Assembly (NCBI RefSeq): GCF_009765165.1 | Contig: NZ_VLNU01000001.1 | Coordinates: 1,054,001-1,118,000, forward strand | Length of the DNA: 64,000 nt | Direction of reading: 5' to 3' | From: Lysobacter panacisoli | Lineage (GTDB): Bacteria > Pseudomonadota > Gammaproteobacteria > Xanthomonadales > Xanthomonadaceae | Part shown: piece after piece, positions 7,384 through 17,217 of the stretch | How positions within the stretch are numbered: position 1 is the stretch's first letter | Layout: each line of letters starts with the position of its first letter | Program-made: the position numbers and the translations under genes | The notes under the pieces: generated by a model | Told to the model about the DNA's origin: nothing | The model's input: the letters and a program-made list of their open reading frames with translations, nothing else | The model's database searches: none

Positions 7384-9138
7384 TCAGAACGTCGCGCGGA
7401 TGTTGACGCCGGAGAACGCCGTGACGCCGACGATCTTGATGTAGTACAGGCCAGCCACCGTTGTCGGCACCGTCAGCGTCTGGTTGGTGCCGGGTCGCTG
7501 CGAGGACGCGTCGTAGCTCTGCGCGGTCGGCGCATCTCCCGCCTTGGCGAAGACCTTGATCTGTCCCGTGCCGCCGTAGGTCAGCACCGACAGCTTCGCG
7601 CCGGCGGGCACAGCGACCATGTACATCAGCTCGTCGCCCGCCGCGCCAGTGATACCGGCGCGCGCCACGCCATTGGACAGCAGCGTCGCGGGCACGGTGC
7701 TCGTGGCGGCCGCGACCGCGGCATTCGCATCCACGATGCCCGCACCCAGCGGCCTGTCGGTCGGCGCCGGGAACGGCCGCGCGGTCTGCTTGAGCAGGCT
7801 GGCGACCTGTGCGGGCGTCATCGGCGTGCCGACCGCGCTCTGCACGAGGGCGACGACGCCGGCCACGTGCGGCGTCGCCTGCGAGGTACCGACCATGCCC
7901 ATGTAGGTTTCCTTCTCAGGCACCGTCTTGCCCTCGTTACCCGCCGACCAGATGAAGTTCTCCTGGTTGTTCGCACCGTCGTTGTAGCCACCGCCCGGCG
8001 CGGCGATGTCGATGCGCGTGCCGTAGTTGGAATAGAACGCGCGACGCGCCGAGATTCCGGTCGCGCCAACGGTGATCACGTTTCGGCAGTTGGCCGGGGT
8101 GTGGTTCATCGCGTCGTCGTTGTCGTTGCCGGCGGCGATCACGATGGTCGTCCCACGGGACACCGCGCCGTCGATGGCCGACTGCATCTCGGGGCTGCAG
8201 GTTCCGCTGCCGCCCAGACTCATGTTGATGACCTCGGCGGGTTGGGTATTGTCCGGCACGCCGTCGACGTGCCCGCCCGACGCCCATACCACGGCGTCGG
8301 CGATGTCGGAGTCGTAACCGCCGCAATGGCCGAGTACGCGCACCGGCAGGATCTTCGCATTGTGGGCAACGCCAGCCATGCCGATGCCGTTGTTCGTCAC
8401 TTCGGCGACGGTGCCGGCAACGTGCGAACCATGCCAGGAGCTGTTCTTCGCCGCGCTGTTGGCGCCGCACATGCCAGCGGTCGTCCAGTCGCCAAGGTCG
8501 GCGCCACCGGGCGCGCGTTCGTCGGTCGCGCGTCCGGACACGAAGGCGTCGCTGATGAAGTCGTAGCCCTCCAGCGCGTTGGCGTCGAGGTCGCTGTGCT
8601 TGGTGATGCCCGTGTCCAGCACGGCAACGACGATGCCGCCGCCCTTCGCGCCCGCGTCCCATGCGCTCGGCGCATTGATGCCGCCGACCGGGTTGAAGTA
8701 GTCCCACTGATAAGTCGTGTAGTACGGGTCGTTCGGTGCGGCGGTGTGCTGCAGAAGACGATCGATGCGGACCGATTCCACCGCCGGATCGGCGGCGATG
8801 GCGGCCATCAGCGCCTTCGCCTCGGCCATGTCGAGCTTGCGCGAGGTCCGCACGACATCCGCACCGTTGGCGCTCAGTCGGCGCACGTGGCTGGTGCGGA
8901 TCGCCTTGTTCGCACCGAAGACATTCGCGACGCGCGTGTTGAGCGATGACGTCACCTTGCGACTGTCGGAGCGCTGCGCGGTACCGCTGCGGTATTTGAC
9001 GATGAAGCGACCGAAGGTCTCCTGTTCGGAGGAGGACGACGGGCCCTGGAAAGGAACCACACGTGTGGCGGCAGTGGCGGTGCCGGCGATGAACGCCATC
9101 GCACCAATCAGGGCGAGACAGAGGGACTTGCGCTGCAT
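7384..9138 (-). CDS. secreted subtilisin-like serine protease (S8) with C-terminal domain
   Basis: A 584-residue extracellular protease of the xanthomonad S8 type. The order is: signal peptide (1-23), inhibitor-like prodomain (about 40-130), catalytic domain with Asp175 (VAVLDTGI), His236 (WHGSHVAGT), oxyanion Asn338 (AAGND) and Ser419 (GTSQATPHVAG), then a PPC-like beta domain at about 490-584 ending in YYIKIVGV. The serine motif reads GTSQA instead of the usual GTSMA. The ATG at 9138 has a GGAG ribosome site; a longer in-frame start at 9267 would precede the signal peptide. It follows the trimeric adhesin gene by 125 bp on the same strand. Confidence 0.93.
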   Translation of the reverse strand: MQRKSLCLALIGAMAFIAGTATAATRVVPFQGPSSSSEQETFGRFIVKYRSGTAQRSDSRKVTSSLNTRVANVFGANKAIRTSHVRRLSANGADVVRTSRKLDMAEAKALMAAIAADPAVESVRIDRLLQHTAAPNDPYYTTYQWDYFNPVGGINAPSAWDAGAKGGGIVVAVLDTGITKHSDLDANALEGYDFISDAFVSGRATDERAPGGADLGDWTTAGMCGANSAAKNSSWHGSHVAGTVAEVTNNGIGMAGVAHNAKILPVRVLGHCGGYDSDIADAVVWASGGHVDGVPDNTQPAEVINMSLGGSGTCSPEMQSAIDGAVSRGTTIVIAAGNDNDDAMNHTPANCRNVITVGATGISARRAFYSNYGTRIDIAAPGGGYNDGANNQENFIWSAGNEGKTVPEKETYMGMVGTSQATPHVAGVVALVQSAVGTPMTPAQVASLLKQTARPFPAPTDRPLGAGIVDANAAVAAATSTVPATLLSNGVARAGITGAAGDELMYMVAVPAGAKLSVLTYGGTGQIKVFAKAGDAPTAQSYDASSQRPGTNQTLTVPTTVAGLYYIKIVGVTAFSGVNIRATF

Positions 9139-9263
9139 TGCGTTTACTCCGTGAACGAAGTGGGACGTTGAAGGACACGGCTGCGCGGACGGACGTCGCG
9201 CGCGGCCTGGGTGGAAGTCATCGGGAGGGAGCGGACGCCGGTCGCACCAGCGTCCGCCGCGAG

Positions 9264-12200
9264 TCACCAGCTGAACCCGGCACCGGCACCGACGCTGGAG
9301 TCGTCACCGGTGAAAGCCGCACCGAGCGATACGCTGCCGCGGCTGTTGCCAAGGGCGCGCTGGTAGCCGAACGAGATCGCCGCTTCGCTGCCGTAGGTTC
9401 CGACACCGACGCCGACGCGATTGACGCCCGACAGGCCGGACGTGTTCGACGTCATCTGCGCCATCGCCGCACTCATCGCGCCGACACGCTGGATGCGCGC
9501 ATCGGTGCGGATGAAGCGGTCGTTGACCTGGCCCTTGTAGGCGGCGAAGTCGTCCTGCATCTGACCGAAACCGGCGTTCATCGCGCGCATCTGCGCATCG
9601 GTGTACGCATTGGCGTCGGTCAGCGTGCGCGCGTTGCGCTCATTGAGCTGCGCCACGTTTACCGCATCGGTGTCGGCGGTGCCGGCGGCAACATTCGTCA
9701 CCTGCCGTTCCGCACCGGCGTTTCCGACCGACACGCTGTTGTCGCGATCGGCCACAGAACCCGCACCCAGCGCCACCGCATTCGACGCCGTGGCCTGCGC
9801 ACCGGTGCCCAGCGCCGTGGCCAGACTGCCGCTGGCCTGCGCGCCCGCGCCGCCCGCGGTGGAACCCGCACCGCTGGCGACCGGCGCCGGCGAGGTGTTG
9901 GCCGGATCGACCTGGAACATGCCGGCCGTGCCGTTACGCAAGGCTTCGGTGGTGTCGCTGAGCTGGTTGAGCGTGTTGCTGATGCCACCGACCGTTCCGG
10001 TGATCGCGCCGATCTGGCTGTCGGTGTAGGCATTCGCTTCCTGCACGGCGCCGGCGAGCTGGCGCAGGTTCACGGCATCGGTCGCCTCCCTGGCGTCGGC
10101 GACGTTGCTGATGGTGCGTTCGCCACCCGAAGTGCCTACCGACACCGTGCCGACGCTGTTGTTGTCCGCGCCGGAATAGCGACCCACGTACTGCTCCGCG
10201 CCGCGACCGCCGTCGTTCGAACCGGCGCCGAGCGCGACGCTGCCCGCACCGCTGGCCTGCGCACCGGCTCCCATCGCGACGCCGCCCGCGCCGGTGACCT
10301 GCGAGTCGATCTGGCCGGCGCCGCCATCGGCGTGGAAGTACTTCACGCCACCACCGTCGACCATTCCACCGACCGTGCTGCTCAATGCACCAAGCGCACT
10401 GCCGACGTCGTGATAGAGGTTGCCGCCAATGAGGTAGTTCGGTGCGGCGACGGTGCCGTCCGGATTCAGCGCGGCGCCCGCGCCGAACAAACCCAGCGTC
10501 TGTTGCAGCTGGCTGACGTTCACACCATCGGTCGGATTGAATCCCGCTGTGACGTTGGTGATGCGACGCGTGAACGCGGTGGTTCCCAGCGAGCCGTCGC
10601 TTCCCACCGACACGGTGTAGGACTGGTTGGCGAGCGAGTTGGCACCAAGCGCGACCGACATCGTCGTCGGAGCGACGCCGTAGACGCCCTTGCCATCGAC
10701 ATTCGTCACACGCGCGCCATCGCCCAGCGCAACCGACCAGCTTGGCCCGTACTCGAAGATGTTGGTGCCGGTAACCCACTTCTTGACGGTGGCACTGACG
10801 GCCGCATTGTTGCCGACCGCCACGTCGTGCACGCCCATCGCCACCGACCCGCGTCCGTAGGCCGCACTGTCGTCGGCGGCTGCGGCGCCCGCACCGACAG
10901 CGGTGGCGTTGACGGCATAGACACGCGTCTGCATGTCCGCCAGGAAGTACTGGCCCAAGCGCGTCTTGTTGCCGATGGCGACGCTGTTGTCGCCACCAAT
11001 GCCGCCCGCCACGTCGTCGAAGAAGCCGCTCTGATAGCCGATCGCCACCATGCCGAGTCCGCGCGAGCGCGCGCTGTGGCCCATCGCGATGGAACCTTCG
11101 CCGGACGCGCCGTTGTACGCGCCGATGGCGATCGCCGCCGGACCCGTGGCCGAGACGAAGTAGCCTTGCGCGATGCTGAAGATGTTGGTCGCGCTGGCGC
11201 GCCCGATCGCGATCGAGCTGGAGCCCGCCGCGATCGCGGCACTACCGAGCGCAGTGGCGCCCACGTCGCTCGCCCGGGACAGGTTACCGAGCGCGACGCT
11301 GTTGTTGGCGGTTGCCTGTGCACCGTTGCCTGCAGCGATTGCCCGGGCTCCCGTGGCTTGCGCGTTGGCACCGATGGCCGCGCTGTCGTTTCCGGTGACG
11401 AATGCGGCATTGCCCATCGCGATCGAGCGTTCACCGCGTGCAATCGCATCCGCACCTACCACGGTGCTGCTCGGCCCGGTGGCCTGACTGCGTGCACCGA
11501 GCGCCGTGCCGTTCGCACCTTCCGCGACAGACGACGTACCCATCGCGACGCTGTCATCGCCGATGGCCGATGCGCCAGCACCGTTGGCCGTGCTGCGCGC
11601 ACCGATAGCGAACGCGTTCTGCCCGACGGCCGTACTCTGCATCCCCTGCGCGAAGCTGTACGCGCCCAATGCAGTGCTGCCGTCCCCCGCCGCCTGCGCT
11701 ACCGCGCCGTACGCGGTGCTGCGCTCACCGTCGGCGCGGGTGACTTCCTCTGCATCGACCACGCCGTCGCCGTTGCTGTCCACCCACGTACCCGTCGCCA
11801 CGGCGGCGGTTCCCGAGGCCTGCGTCGCCGGACCGACCGCGACGCTCGCGACACCGATGGCCTGCGAGTCGGCAATCGGCGTCGAACCACCGTTGGCATG
11901 GAAGTACTTGATGCCGGCGCCTGTGCCGAGTCCGCTGACGGTGCTTTCCAGCGTGCCGACGCGCTGGTTGGTGGCGAACAGCTGGCTGCCGTTGACCGCT
12001 TCGGTACTGGTGGGTGAGAGCGTCGCCGCGGCAAGGTTCACCAGCTTGCGTTCCGCGCCAACCTTGCCGATGGAGACGGTGTTGTTCACCGTCGCCACCG
12101 AACCGGAGCCGATCGCAACGGCCTGCGTCACGCCCGCGTTGACGATGGCATTCGCACCCAGCGCCATGCTGTCGACGCCGTTGATGCTGACCTTGGCATC

Positions 12201-13592
12201 CTTGCCCATCGCGATGGCGGTGTCGGCGCGCGCCTGAGCGTTGTTGCCCAGAGCGACGCTGCTGATGCCGGTCGCGTACGAGTTGAAGCCCTGCGCCATC
12301 GCGGCCTGCTGCGTGGCCCAAGCGCTCTGCCCAACCGCGATCGCCTGATCGAGCAGGGCTTTCGAGCCGGCGCCGATGGCGATGTTCCCGACCGAAGGCG
12401 TTGCACCGTTGGAGGTCGCCGACGCGCGCTGGCCGATGGCGATACTGCTCGACCCCAAGGCGGCGGCTTCGGAACCGACGGCCACGGAGTAGCCCAGGCT
12501 TGGCAGCGCAGGGTCATGGTCCGTGGCCGAATACCCCAGCACCACCGAACGGGTGTGCAGCGCGTTCGCGCCGGAACCGACCGCTATCGCGTTGTCGCCC
12601 GCGGCCGTCGTCTGCACCGGGGGCAACTTCGTGCTGCTGGACGGACGGAAGGTGCCGATGGCGATACTGTTGGCACCCGAAGCGATCGATGCATAGCCCG
12701 TCGCCACGCTGTAATTCCCGCTGGCGGTGGAGTAGCCGCCGTTCGCGACCGAACCGAATCCCGTCGCATAGGCCTGCGTGCCGTAGGCCGACGACTGGCT
12801 GCCGGTCGCCTTCGCGCCGTTGCCTCCGGCGATGGCGTACGAGGCCTGTGCCGATGCGTGTTCGCCCAGTGCGACTGCGGAAGTGCCGGACGCGTACGCG
12901 CCGGTGCCGATGGCGGCGCTGTCCTTTCCGATGCTGGCCGCCGTCAGGCCGATGGCCGTGCCGTTCTCGCCGGTGGCGGAAGCCGACCTGCCAAGCGCAA
13001 GGCTGGCGGTTCCTCCTGCGACGGCGCCCGTGCCAGCCGCGAGCGAATCGTCGCCCGCGGTGCTGGCGCCCATGCCGAACGCGGCGCTGCCCACGCCTTG
13101 CGCCGATGCGCCCGTGCCAATCGCAGTCGCGTTGTCGGCCAGGGCAGCTGCATTGTGACCGGTGGCGGTGCTGTTCGCGCCCAGCGCGAACGCGTCGACA
13201 CCGACTGCCGTACTGCCCTCGCCCGTGGCCAGGCTGTAGGCACCCAGCGCGGTGCTGTTTTCGGCCGTCGCTGCGCTGTAAGCACCCAGCGCGGTGGTGT
13301 TGCTTCCCAACGCCTGCGCGAGCGCGCCGAATGCCGAGGCGTTCTCGCCATCGGCGAACGTCATTTCGTCGGGATCGACCCCGCCATCACCGTCGATATC
13401 GACCCACGCGCCACAAGCGATCGCACCTTGCCCGTTCGCGCTGGCGGTCGCCGCGGGAACGAGCGAGCCCGATGCGTCGCGCGTCACGCACGTCTCGGCC
13501 GCCGTGGCCACGTTGGAAACCAGCACGGCGCAGATGACGGCCGGCAACAAGCGTCGGCGCAGCGCGGATGGCTGCGAATCGTGTACGAACAT
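9264..13592 (-). CDS. trimeric autotransporter adhesin (YadA/Hia type) with EF-hand loops
   Basis: A 1442-residue surface adhesin. It has a signal peptide (to about 32), a very long head of Hep_Hag/YadA repeats (patterns such as STALGAYSLATGEGSTAVG), neck/stalk motifs (TNVAAGTADTDAVNVAQLNE, ISNVADAREATDAVNLRQL) and a C-terminal YadA anchor ending SVGAGAGFSW. The anchor forms the trimeric outer-membrane barrel. Two canonical 12-residue EF-hand loops interrupt the head: DIDGDGGVDPDE at 65-76 and DSNGDGVVDAEE at 605-616, each followed by a similar repeat, so the head contains an internal duplication. The ATG at 13592 has a GGAG ribosome site and was chosen over GTG at 13640. Confidence 0.93.
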   Translation of the reverse strand: MFVHDSQPSALRRRLLPAVICAVLVSNVATAAETCVTRDASGSLVPAATASANGQGAIACGAWVDIDGDGGVDPDEMTFADGENASAFGALAQALGSNTTALGAYSAATAENSTALGAYSLATGEGSTAVGVDAFALGANSTATGHNAAALADNATAIGTGASAQGVGSAAFGMGASTAGDDSLAAGTGAVAGGTASLALGRSASATGENGTAIGLTAASIGKDSAAIGTGAYASGTSAVALGEHASAQASYAIAGGNGAKATGSQSSAYGTQAYATGFGSVANGGYSTASGNYSVATGYASIASGANSIAIGTFRPSSSTKLPPVQTTAAGDNAIAVGSGANALHTRSVVLGYSATDHDPALPSLGYSVAVGSEAAALGSSSIAIGQRASATSNGATPSVGNIAIGAGSKALLDQAIAVGQSAWATQQAAMAQGFNSYATGISSVALGNNAQARADTAIAMGKDAKVSINGVDSMALGANAIVNAGVTQAVAIGSGSVATVNNTVSIGKVGAERKLVNLAAATLSPTSTEAVNGSQLFATNQRVGTLESTVSGLGTGAGIKYFHANGGSTPIADSQAIGVASVAVGPATQASGTAAVATGTWVDSNGDGVVDAEEVTRADGERSTAYGAVAQAAGDGSTALGAYSFAQGMQSTAVGQNAFAIGARSTANGAGASAIGDDSVAMGTSSVAEGANGTALGARSQATGPSSTVVGADAIARGERSIAMGNAAFVTGNDSAAIGANAQATGARAIAAGNGAQATANNSVALGNLSRASDVGATALGSAAIAAGSSSIAIGRASATNIFSIAQGYFVSATGPAAIAIGAYNGASGEGSIAMGHSARSRGLGMVAIGYQSGFFDDVAGGIGGDNSVAIGNKTRLGQYFLADMQTRVYAVNATAVGAGAAAADDSAAYGRGSVAMGVHDVAVGNNAAVSATVKKWVTGTNIFEYGPSWSVALGDGARVTNVDGKGVYGVAPTTMSVALGANSLANQSYTVSVGSDGSLGTTAFTRRITNVTAGFNPTDGVNVSQLQQTLGLFGAGAALNPDGTVAAPNYLIGGNLYHDVGSALGALSSTVGGMVDGGGVKYFHADGGAGQIDSQVTGAGGVAMGAGAQASGAGSVALGAGSNDGGRGAEQYVGRYSGADNNSVGTVSVGTSGGERTISNVADAREATDAVNLRQLAGAVQEANAYTDSQIGAITGTVGGISNTLNQLSDTTEALRNGTAGMFQVDPANTSPAPVASGAGSTAGGAGAQASGSLATALGTGAQATASNAVALGAGSVADRDNSVSVGNAGAERQVTNVAAGTADTDAVNVAQLNERNARTLTDANAYTDAQMRAMNAGFGQMQDDFAAYKGQVNDRFIRTDARIQRVGAMSAAMAQMTSNTSGLSGVNRVGVGVGTYGSEAAISFGYQRALGNSRGSVSLGAAFTGDDSSVGAGAGFSW

Positions 13593-13854
13593 CGTGTTAC
13601 TCCGAAGGCACGCGGGAGGGGAGCGCGACCGCAGTCGCACGAGGCGTGCCGACGTTTCGCCGCGCCGGCTTCTCCCGCGAACCGCGCGAAAAACGCGGTA
13701 CGAAGCGAACCGGAACTGAACGTTGCATGCCCCGGTTTCAAACTAGGCGTGCGTGGATGCGGCGGCTTTGTGGAGACATCCCGGTCGATTGATCATTCGT
13801 CTCGATCGATTCGCGAAACCCGCGCGCGATCAAGACGATGCGACGGCGTACGGA

Positions 13855-14859
13855 CTAGCGCGGCGGACGCGCCTGTCCCGGCGTGATGCCGAAGCGACGC
13901 TTGAACAAGCGAGTGAACGCATGCAGGTCGCCGAATCCGTGCAGGAATGCGATCTGGCCGATGTTCGCGTCCGTCGATCCACAACGCAGTGCCTCGTGGC
14001 ATCGCACCAGGCGCAGTTCGCGAAGATGTCCGCTGACGGTGAGCCCACGCGCGGCGAACAGGCGATAAAGCTCGGTGCGCGAACAGCCGGCCGCGCGCGC
14101 GATCTCGACGACGTCGAGTCCCGCGCGATGCAGGTTGGCTTCGATGTGGCGAAGTGCGCCATTGAATCGACGCTGCGACATCGACTGTCGCGACGACGGC
14201 AGCAGGTTGATGCGCATCGTCGCGCGAAGCGCATCGGCTGCGAACTTCGCCGTGCTGTCGACCAGCGTCGAAAGTTCACCCGCATCCAGCCGTTCGGCGA
14301 GCGTGTCGAGCAATTGCAGTTGCGCCGTCAACATCCGTGCCAGTTCCGGCTGTTCGATGCGGCGGACCGGCGATCCCTGCAACAGCGCGCGACACGCGAT
14401 CGGCATGCGCAGCGACAGGTGCACATGCGCGGTCCAGTCGGCGATGCCGGTCGCCTGCGTGTCGAACAGGAACAGGTCGCCGGTGCGAACCTGTTCCTCG
14501 ACGGCGCGGTCGACCCCCTGGATACGTGCTTGTCCCGAGAGCAGCAGCATCAAGCGCAATTCGCCGCGCTCGCGCGAACAGGGGCGCGCACGTGCCGCGC
14601 CCGCCTCGCTGCGCAGGAACGCGATGTTTCCGGTATCGCAGACGAGCAGTCGCGCGCGGTAGTCCTCGCGACCCAGTGCAGCGGGAGCGAACAGGTCCCA
14701 GTTGAATCGATGGCGGACCAGCCGCCGCCAGTACTCGAAGCGATCGCTGGCGGCGTCGTCGTCGGTGGAGAGCGACAGCAGGGTCGGGTTTGCATCGCAT
14801 GGCGTCGCGTCGGCGGCCTCGTCCTTCGCCTCGCCGACGATGCTCAACCGCGACCGCAT
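13855..14859 (-). CDS. AraC-family transcriptional regulator
   Basis: A protein of about 334 residues with an N-terminal AraC-binding-like domain and a C-terminal HTH_18 domain (roughly the last 100 residues: VVEIARAAGCSRTELYRLFA and GQIAFLHGFGDLHAFTRLFK, the two helix-turn-helix units). The start is uncertain: an ATG at 14859 and a TTG at 14874 are both in frame and neither has a good ribosome site. Its target is not evident; the adhesin gene lies downstream in the same orientation and the modABC operon is divergent. Confidence 0.85.
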   Translation of the reverse strand: MRSRLSIVGEAKDEAADATPCDANPTLLSLSTDDDAASDRFEYWRRLVRHRFNWDLFAPAALGREDYRARLLVCDTGNIAFLRSEAGAARARPCSRERGELRLMLLLSGQARIQGVDRAVEEQVRTGDLFLFDTQATGIADWTAHVHLSLRMPIACRALLQGSPVRRIEQPELARMLTAQLQLLDTLAERLDAGELSTLVDSTAKFAADALRATMRINLLPSSRQSMSQRRFNGALRHIEANLHRAGLDVVEIARAAGCSRTELYRLFAARGLTVSGHLRELRLVRCHEALRCGSTDANIGQIAFLHGFGDLHAFTRLFKRRFGITPGQARPPR

Positions 14860-15042
14860 GGGACGCAGTGGCAAAGGGAGGAGGCGGCGGCTGGGCGAAC
14901 GGGGGACAGCGCCGTGAACACCGCATCAACCTAAGGCGCTGCGGCCGGGGCGCTGTTGGGCATTTGTCCCGCCGCATTGTCCAGGCGTCCCCGGATTCCT
15001 ATCCCGGGCCCGGATGTTGAGGCCACGGGGCGGCAGGACATA

Positions 15043-15066
15043 CGCTATATAGGAGAGTACATATTG
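15043..15066. promoter_or_regulatory. putative ModE-binding site before modA
   Basis: CGCTATATA (15043-15051) and TACATATTG (15058-15066) form an imperfect inverted pair closely resembling the known ModE site, two CGNTATATA-like half-sites on opposite strands. It lies 26 bp before modA, and a modE gene is present at the far end of the operon. Molybdate-bound ModE would repress here. Confidence 0.7.
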
Positions 15067-15091
15067 CCAGACCCCGTGTCGGAGCAAGCCC

Positions 15092-15856
15092 ATGCGTGCC
15101 TGGATCCACCGCGTCTTCCTGCTGCTCGTCCTTGCCCTGTCCGGCCCGGCCCTGGCCGAGGAACCGGTGCGGGTGTTCGCCGCGGCCAGTCTGACCAACG
15201 CCCTCAACGACATCGGCGCGGAGTGGGAAAAGGCCGGCCACCCCAAGCCCAGCCTGGCCTATGCCGCGTCCTCGGCGCTCGCCAAGCAGATCGAAGCCGG
15301 CGCGCCGGCCGACGTCTTCGCCTCGGCCGACCTCACCTGGATGGACTACCTCGACCAGCGCGGCAAGGTCCAGGCAGGCACGCGCACCAACCTGCTGGGC
15401 AACTCGCTGGTGATGATCGTCCCGCAGGGCCGACGCTTTCCGGTCCAGACCAAGCGCGGCTTCGACCTGGCCGGCGCCTTCACCGGCAAGCTGTGCACCG
15501 GCGAGCCCGGCGTCGTGCCGGTCGGCATCTACGCGCGCGAGGCGATGCAGAACCTGGGCTGGTGGGATTCGCTCAAGGGCCGCGTGGTCGGCACCGACGA
15601 CGTGCGCACCGCGCTGACCTTCGTCGAACGCGGCGAGTGTCCGCTCGGCATCGTCTACGCGACCGACGCGAAGATCAGCCAGAAGGTCGAGCTGCTCGCC
15701 ACCTTCCCGGCCAACACACACAAGCCGATCGTCTACCCGTTCGCCGCGGTCGAAGGCGCGCGTCCGGAGACGAAGGCCTTCCTGCGCTTCGTGCAGACGT
15801 CGCCGGCCGCGGCCGCGATCTTCGCCAAGTACGGCTTCACCCTGCTCAAGCGCTGA
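15092..15856 (+). CDS. modA: molybdate ABC transporter, periplasmic binding protein ModA
   Basis: A 254-residue periplasmic molybdate-binding protein. After a signal peptide (to ALA-EE at about 22) come the ModA landmarks VFAAASLTNALNDIG, YAASSALAKQIEAGAPADVF and FASADLTWMDYL; the conserved Ser residues in these stretches hold the oxyanion. C-terminal YPFAAVEGARPETKAFLRFV is also typical. The ATG has a GGAG site. It is the first gene of modABC, eight bases before modB. Confidence 0.96.
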   Translation: MRAWIHRVFLLLVLALSGPALAEEPVRVFAAASLTNALNDIGAEWEKAGHPKPSLAYAASSALAKQIEAGAPADVFASADLTWMDYLDQRGKVQAGTRTNLLGNSLVMIVPQGRRFPVQTKRGFDLAGAFTGKLCTGEPGVVPVGIYAREAMQNLGWWDSLKGRVVGTDDVRTALTFVERGECPLGIVYATDAKISQKVELLATFPANTHKPIVYPFAAVEGARPETKAFLRFVQTSPAAAAIFAKYGFTLLKR

Positions 15857-15863
15857 ACCGACG

Positions 15864-16580
15864 ATGTGGCTTTCGCCCGAAGAATGGGATGCGCTCGCGC
15901 TGTCGGCGAAGGTCGCGCTGTGCGCCACCGCGGCGTGCCTGCCGTTCGGGATCGCGTTGAGCTGGCTGCTGGAGCGGCGCGAATTCCGCGGCAAGGTGTG
16001 GATAGACACGCTGGTGCAGTTGCCGATGGTGCTGCCGCCGGTGGTGCCGGGCTACCTGCTGCTCCTGCTGCTGGGCACGCAGGGCCCGCTGGGCGGCTGG
16101 CTGCAGGACGTGTTCGGCATCGTGATCGCCTTCACCTGGAAAGGCGCGGTGATCGCCTCGGCGGTGATGGCCTTTCCGTTGATGGTGCAGCCGATCCGGC
16201 TCGCGATCCGCCTGATCGATCCGCGCCTGGAGAAGGCCGCGGCCACGCTCGGCGCGAAACCGTGGGACACCTTCTTCAGCGTGACCCTGCCGTTGTCGGC
16301 GCCGGGTCTGATCGCCGGCTGCATCCTGTGCTTCTCGCGCAGCTTGGGCGAATTCGGCGCGACGATGGCCTTCGTCGGCAACATTCCCGGCGAAACGCGC
16401 ACGCTGCCGCTGGCGATCTACAGCCTGACCCACCTCCCCGACGGCGAAGCGGCGGCGTTGCGCCTGTCGCTGCTGTCGATCGCGCTGGCGGTCGCGGCCC
16501 TGCTGGTGAGCCGCTGTATCAGCCTGCGCGCGGAGCGCCGACTCGGGTATCTCGACCGGGGTCCGCATGCTGAGCTTTGA
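15864..16580 (+). CDS. modB: molybdate ABC transporter permease ModB
   Basis: A 238-residue inner-membrane permease with about five transmembrane helices. The EAA loop that contacts the ATPase is visible as EKAAATLGAKPWDTFFSVTL followed by PLSAPGLIAG. The family motif SLGEFGATMAFVGNIPGETR is present. Its end overlaps the modC start by 14 bp, so translation is coupled. Confidence 0.96.
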   Translation: MWLSPEEWDALALSAKVALCATAACLPFGIALSWLLERREFRGKVWIDTLVQLPMVLPPVVPGYLLLLLLGTQGPLGGWLQDVFGIVIAFTWKGAVIASAVMAFPLMVQPIRLAIRLIDPRLEKAAATLGAKPWDTFFSVTLPLSAPGLIAGCILCFSRSLGEFGATMAFVGNIPGETRTLPLAIYSLTHLPDGEAAALRLSLLSIALAVAALLVSRCISLRAERRLGYLDRGPHAEL

Positions 16581-17217
16581 CCTGCAGTTCGCACGCGGCG
16601 GTTTCGAGCTGAGCACGCGCGCCACCGTCGGCGCGGGGGTGACCGGCGTGTACGGCCCGTCCGGTTCGGGCAAGAGCACGCTGCTGGCGTTGCTCGCCGG
16701 ACTGCTGGCGCCGTCGCGCGGCGAGGTGCGGCTGGGCGATCGCGTGCTCGTCGACACCGCGACGCGCCGCTTCGTGCCGACCTGGGATCGCCATGTCGGC
16801 CTCGTCTTCCAGGACGGCCAGCTGTTTCCGCACCTGACCGTGCGCCAGAACCTGCTTTACGGTCATTCGCGCATCGCCACTGACATGCGCCGCTTCGATC
16901 TCGCCGGCGTGGCCGGCCTGCTGGAGCTCACGCCGCTGCTCGACCGGCGTCCGACGCTGCTGTCGGGCGGTGAACGCCAGCGCGTCGCGCTCGGCCGCGC
17001 GTTGTTGTATTCGCCGCAGCTGCTGCTGCTCGACGAGCCGTTGTCGTCGCTGGACGACCGGCTGAAGCAGCAGATCCTGCCGTTCCTCAAGCGCATCAAG
17101 GACGAAACACGGATCCCGATGCTCTACGTCACCCACGCGCATAGCGAGCTGGACTATCTCGCCGACCGCGCCTTGGGCATGGAGCGCGGCCGGCTGCTCG
17201 CCGACGTCACGGACTGA
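16567..17217 (+). CDS. modC: molybdate ABC transporter ATPase ModC, short form
   Basis: A 216-residue ABC ATPase with Walker A (GPSGSGKST), Q-loop (VFQDGQLFPHLTV), signature (LSGGERQRVALGR), Walker B (LLLLDEP) and H-loop (YVTHAH). Classical ModC proteins are about 350 residues and end in a molybdate-binding TOBE/Mop domain; this one stops right after the nucleotide-binding domain. The final 11 bp overlap the convergent modE gene. The molybdate-sensing role may rest with ModE alone. Confidence 0.94.
   Translation: MLSFDLQFARGGFELSTRATVGAGVTGVYGPSGSGKSTLLALLAGLLAPSRGEVRLGDRVLVDTATRRFVPTWDRHVGLVFQDGQLFPHLTVRQNLLYGHSRIATDMRRFDLAGVAGLLELTPLLDRRPTLLSGGERQRVALGRALLYSPQLLLLDEPLSSLDDRLKQQILPFLKRIKDETRIPMLYVTHAHSELDYLADRALGMERGRLLADVTD

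Noticed and set aside
9138..12017. 959-residue plus-strand open frame opposite the adhesin
   Set aside because: It is antisense to the repeat-rich adhesin gene; high GC and codon bias keep the complementary frame open.
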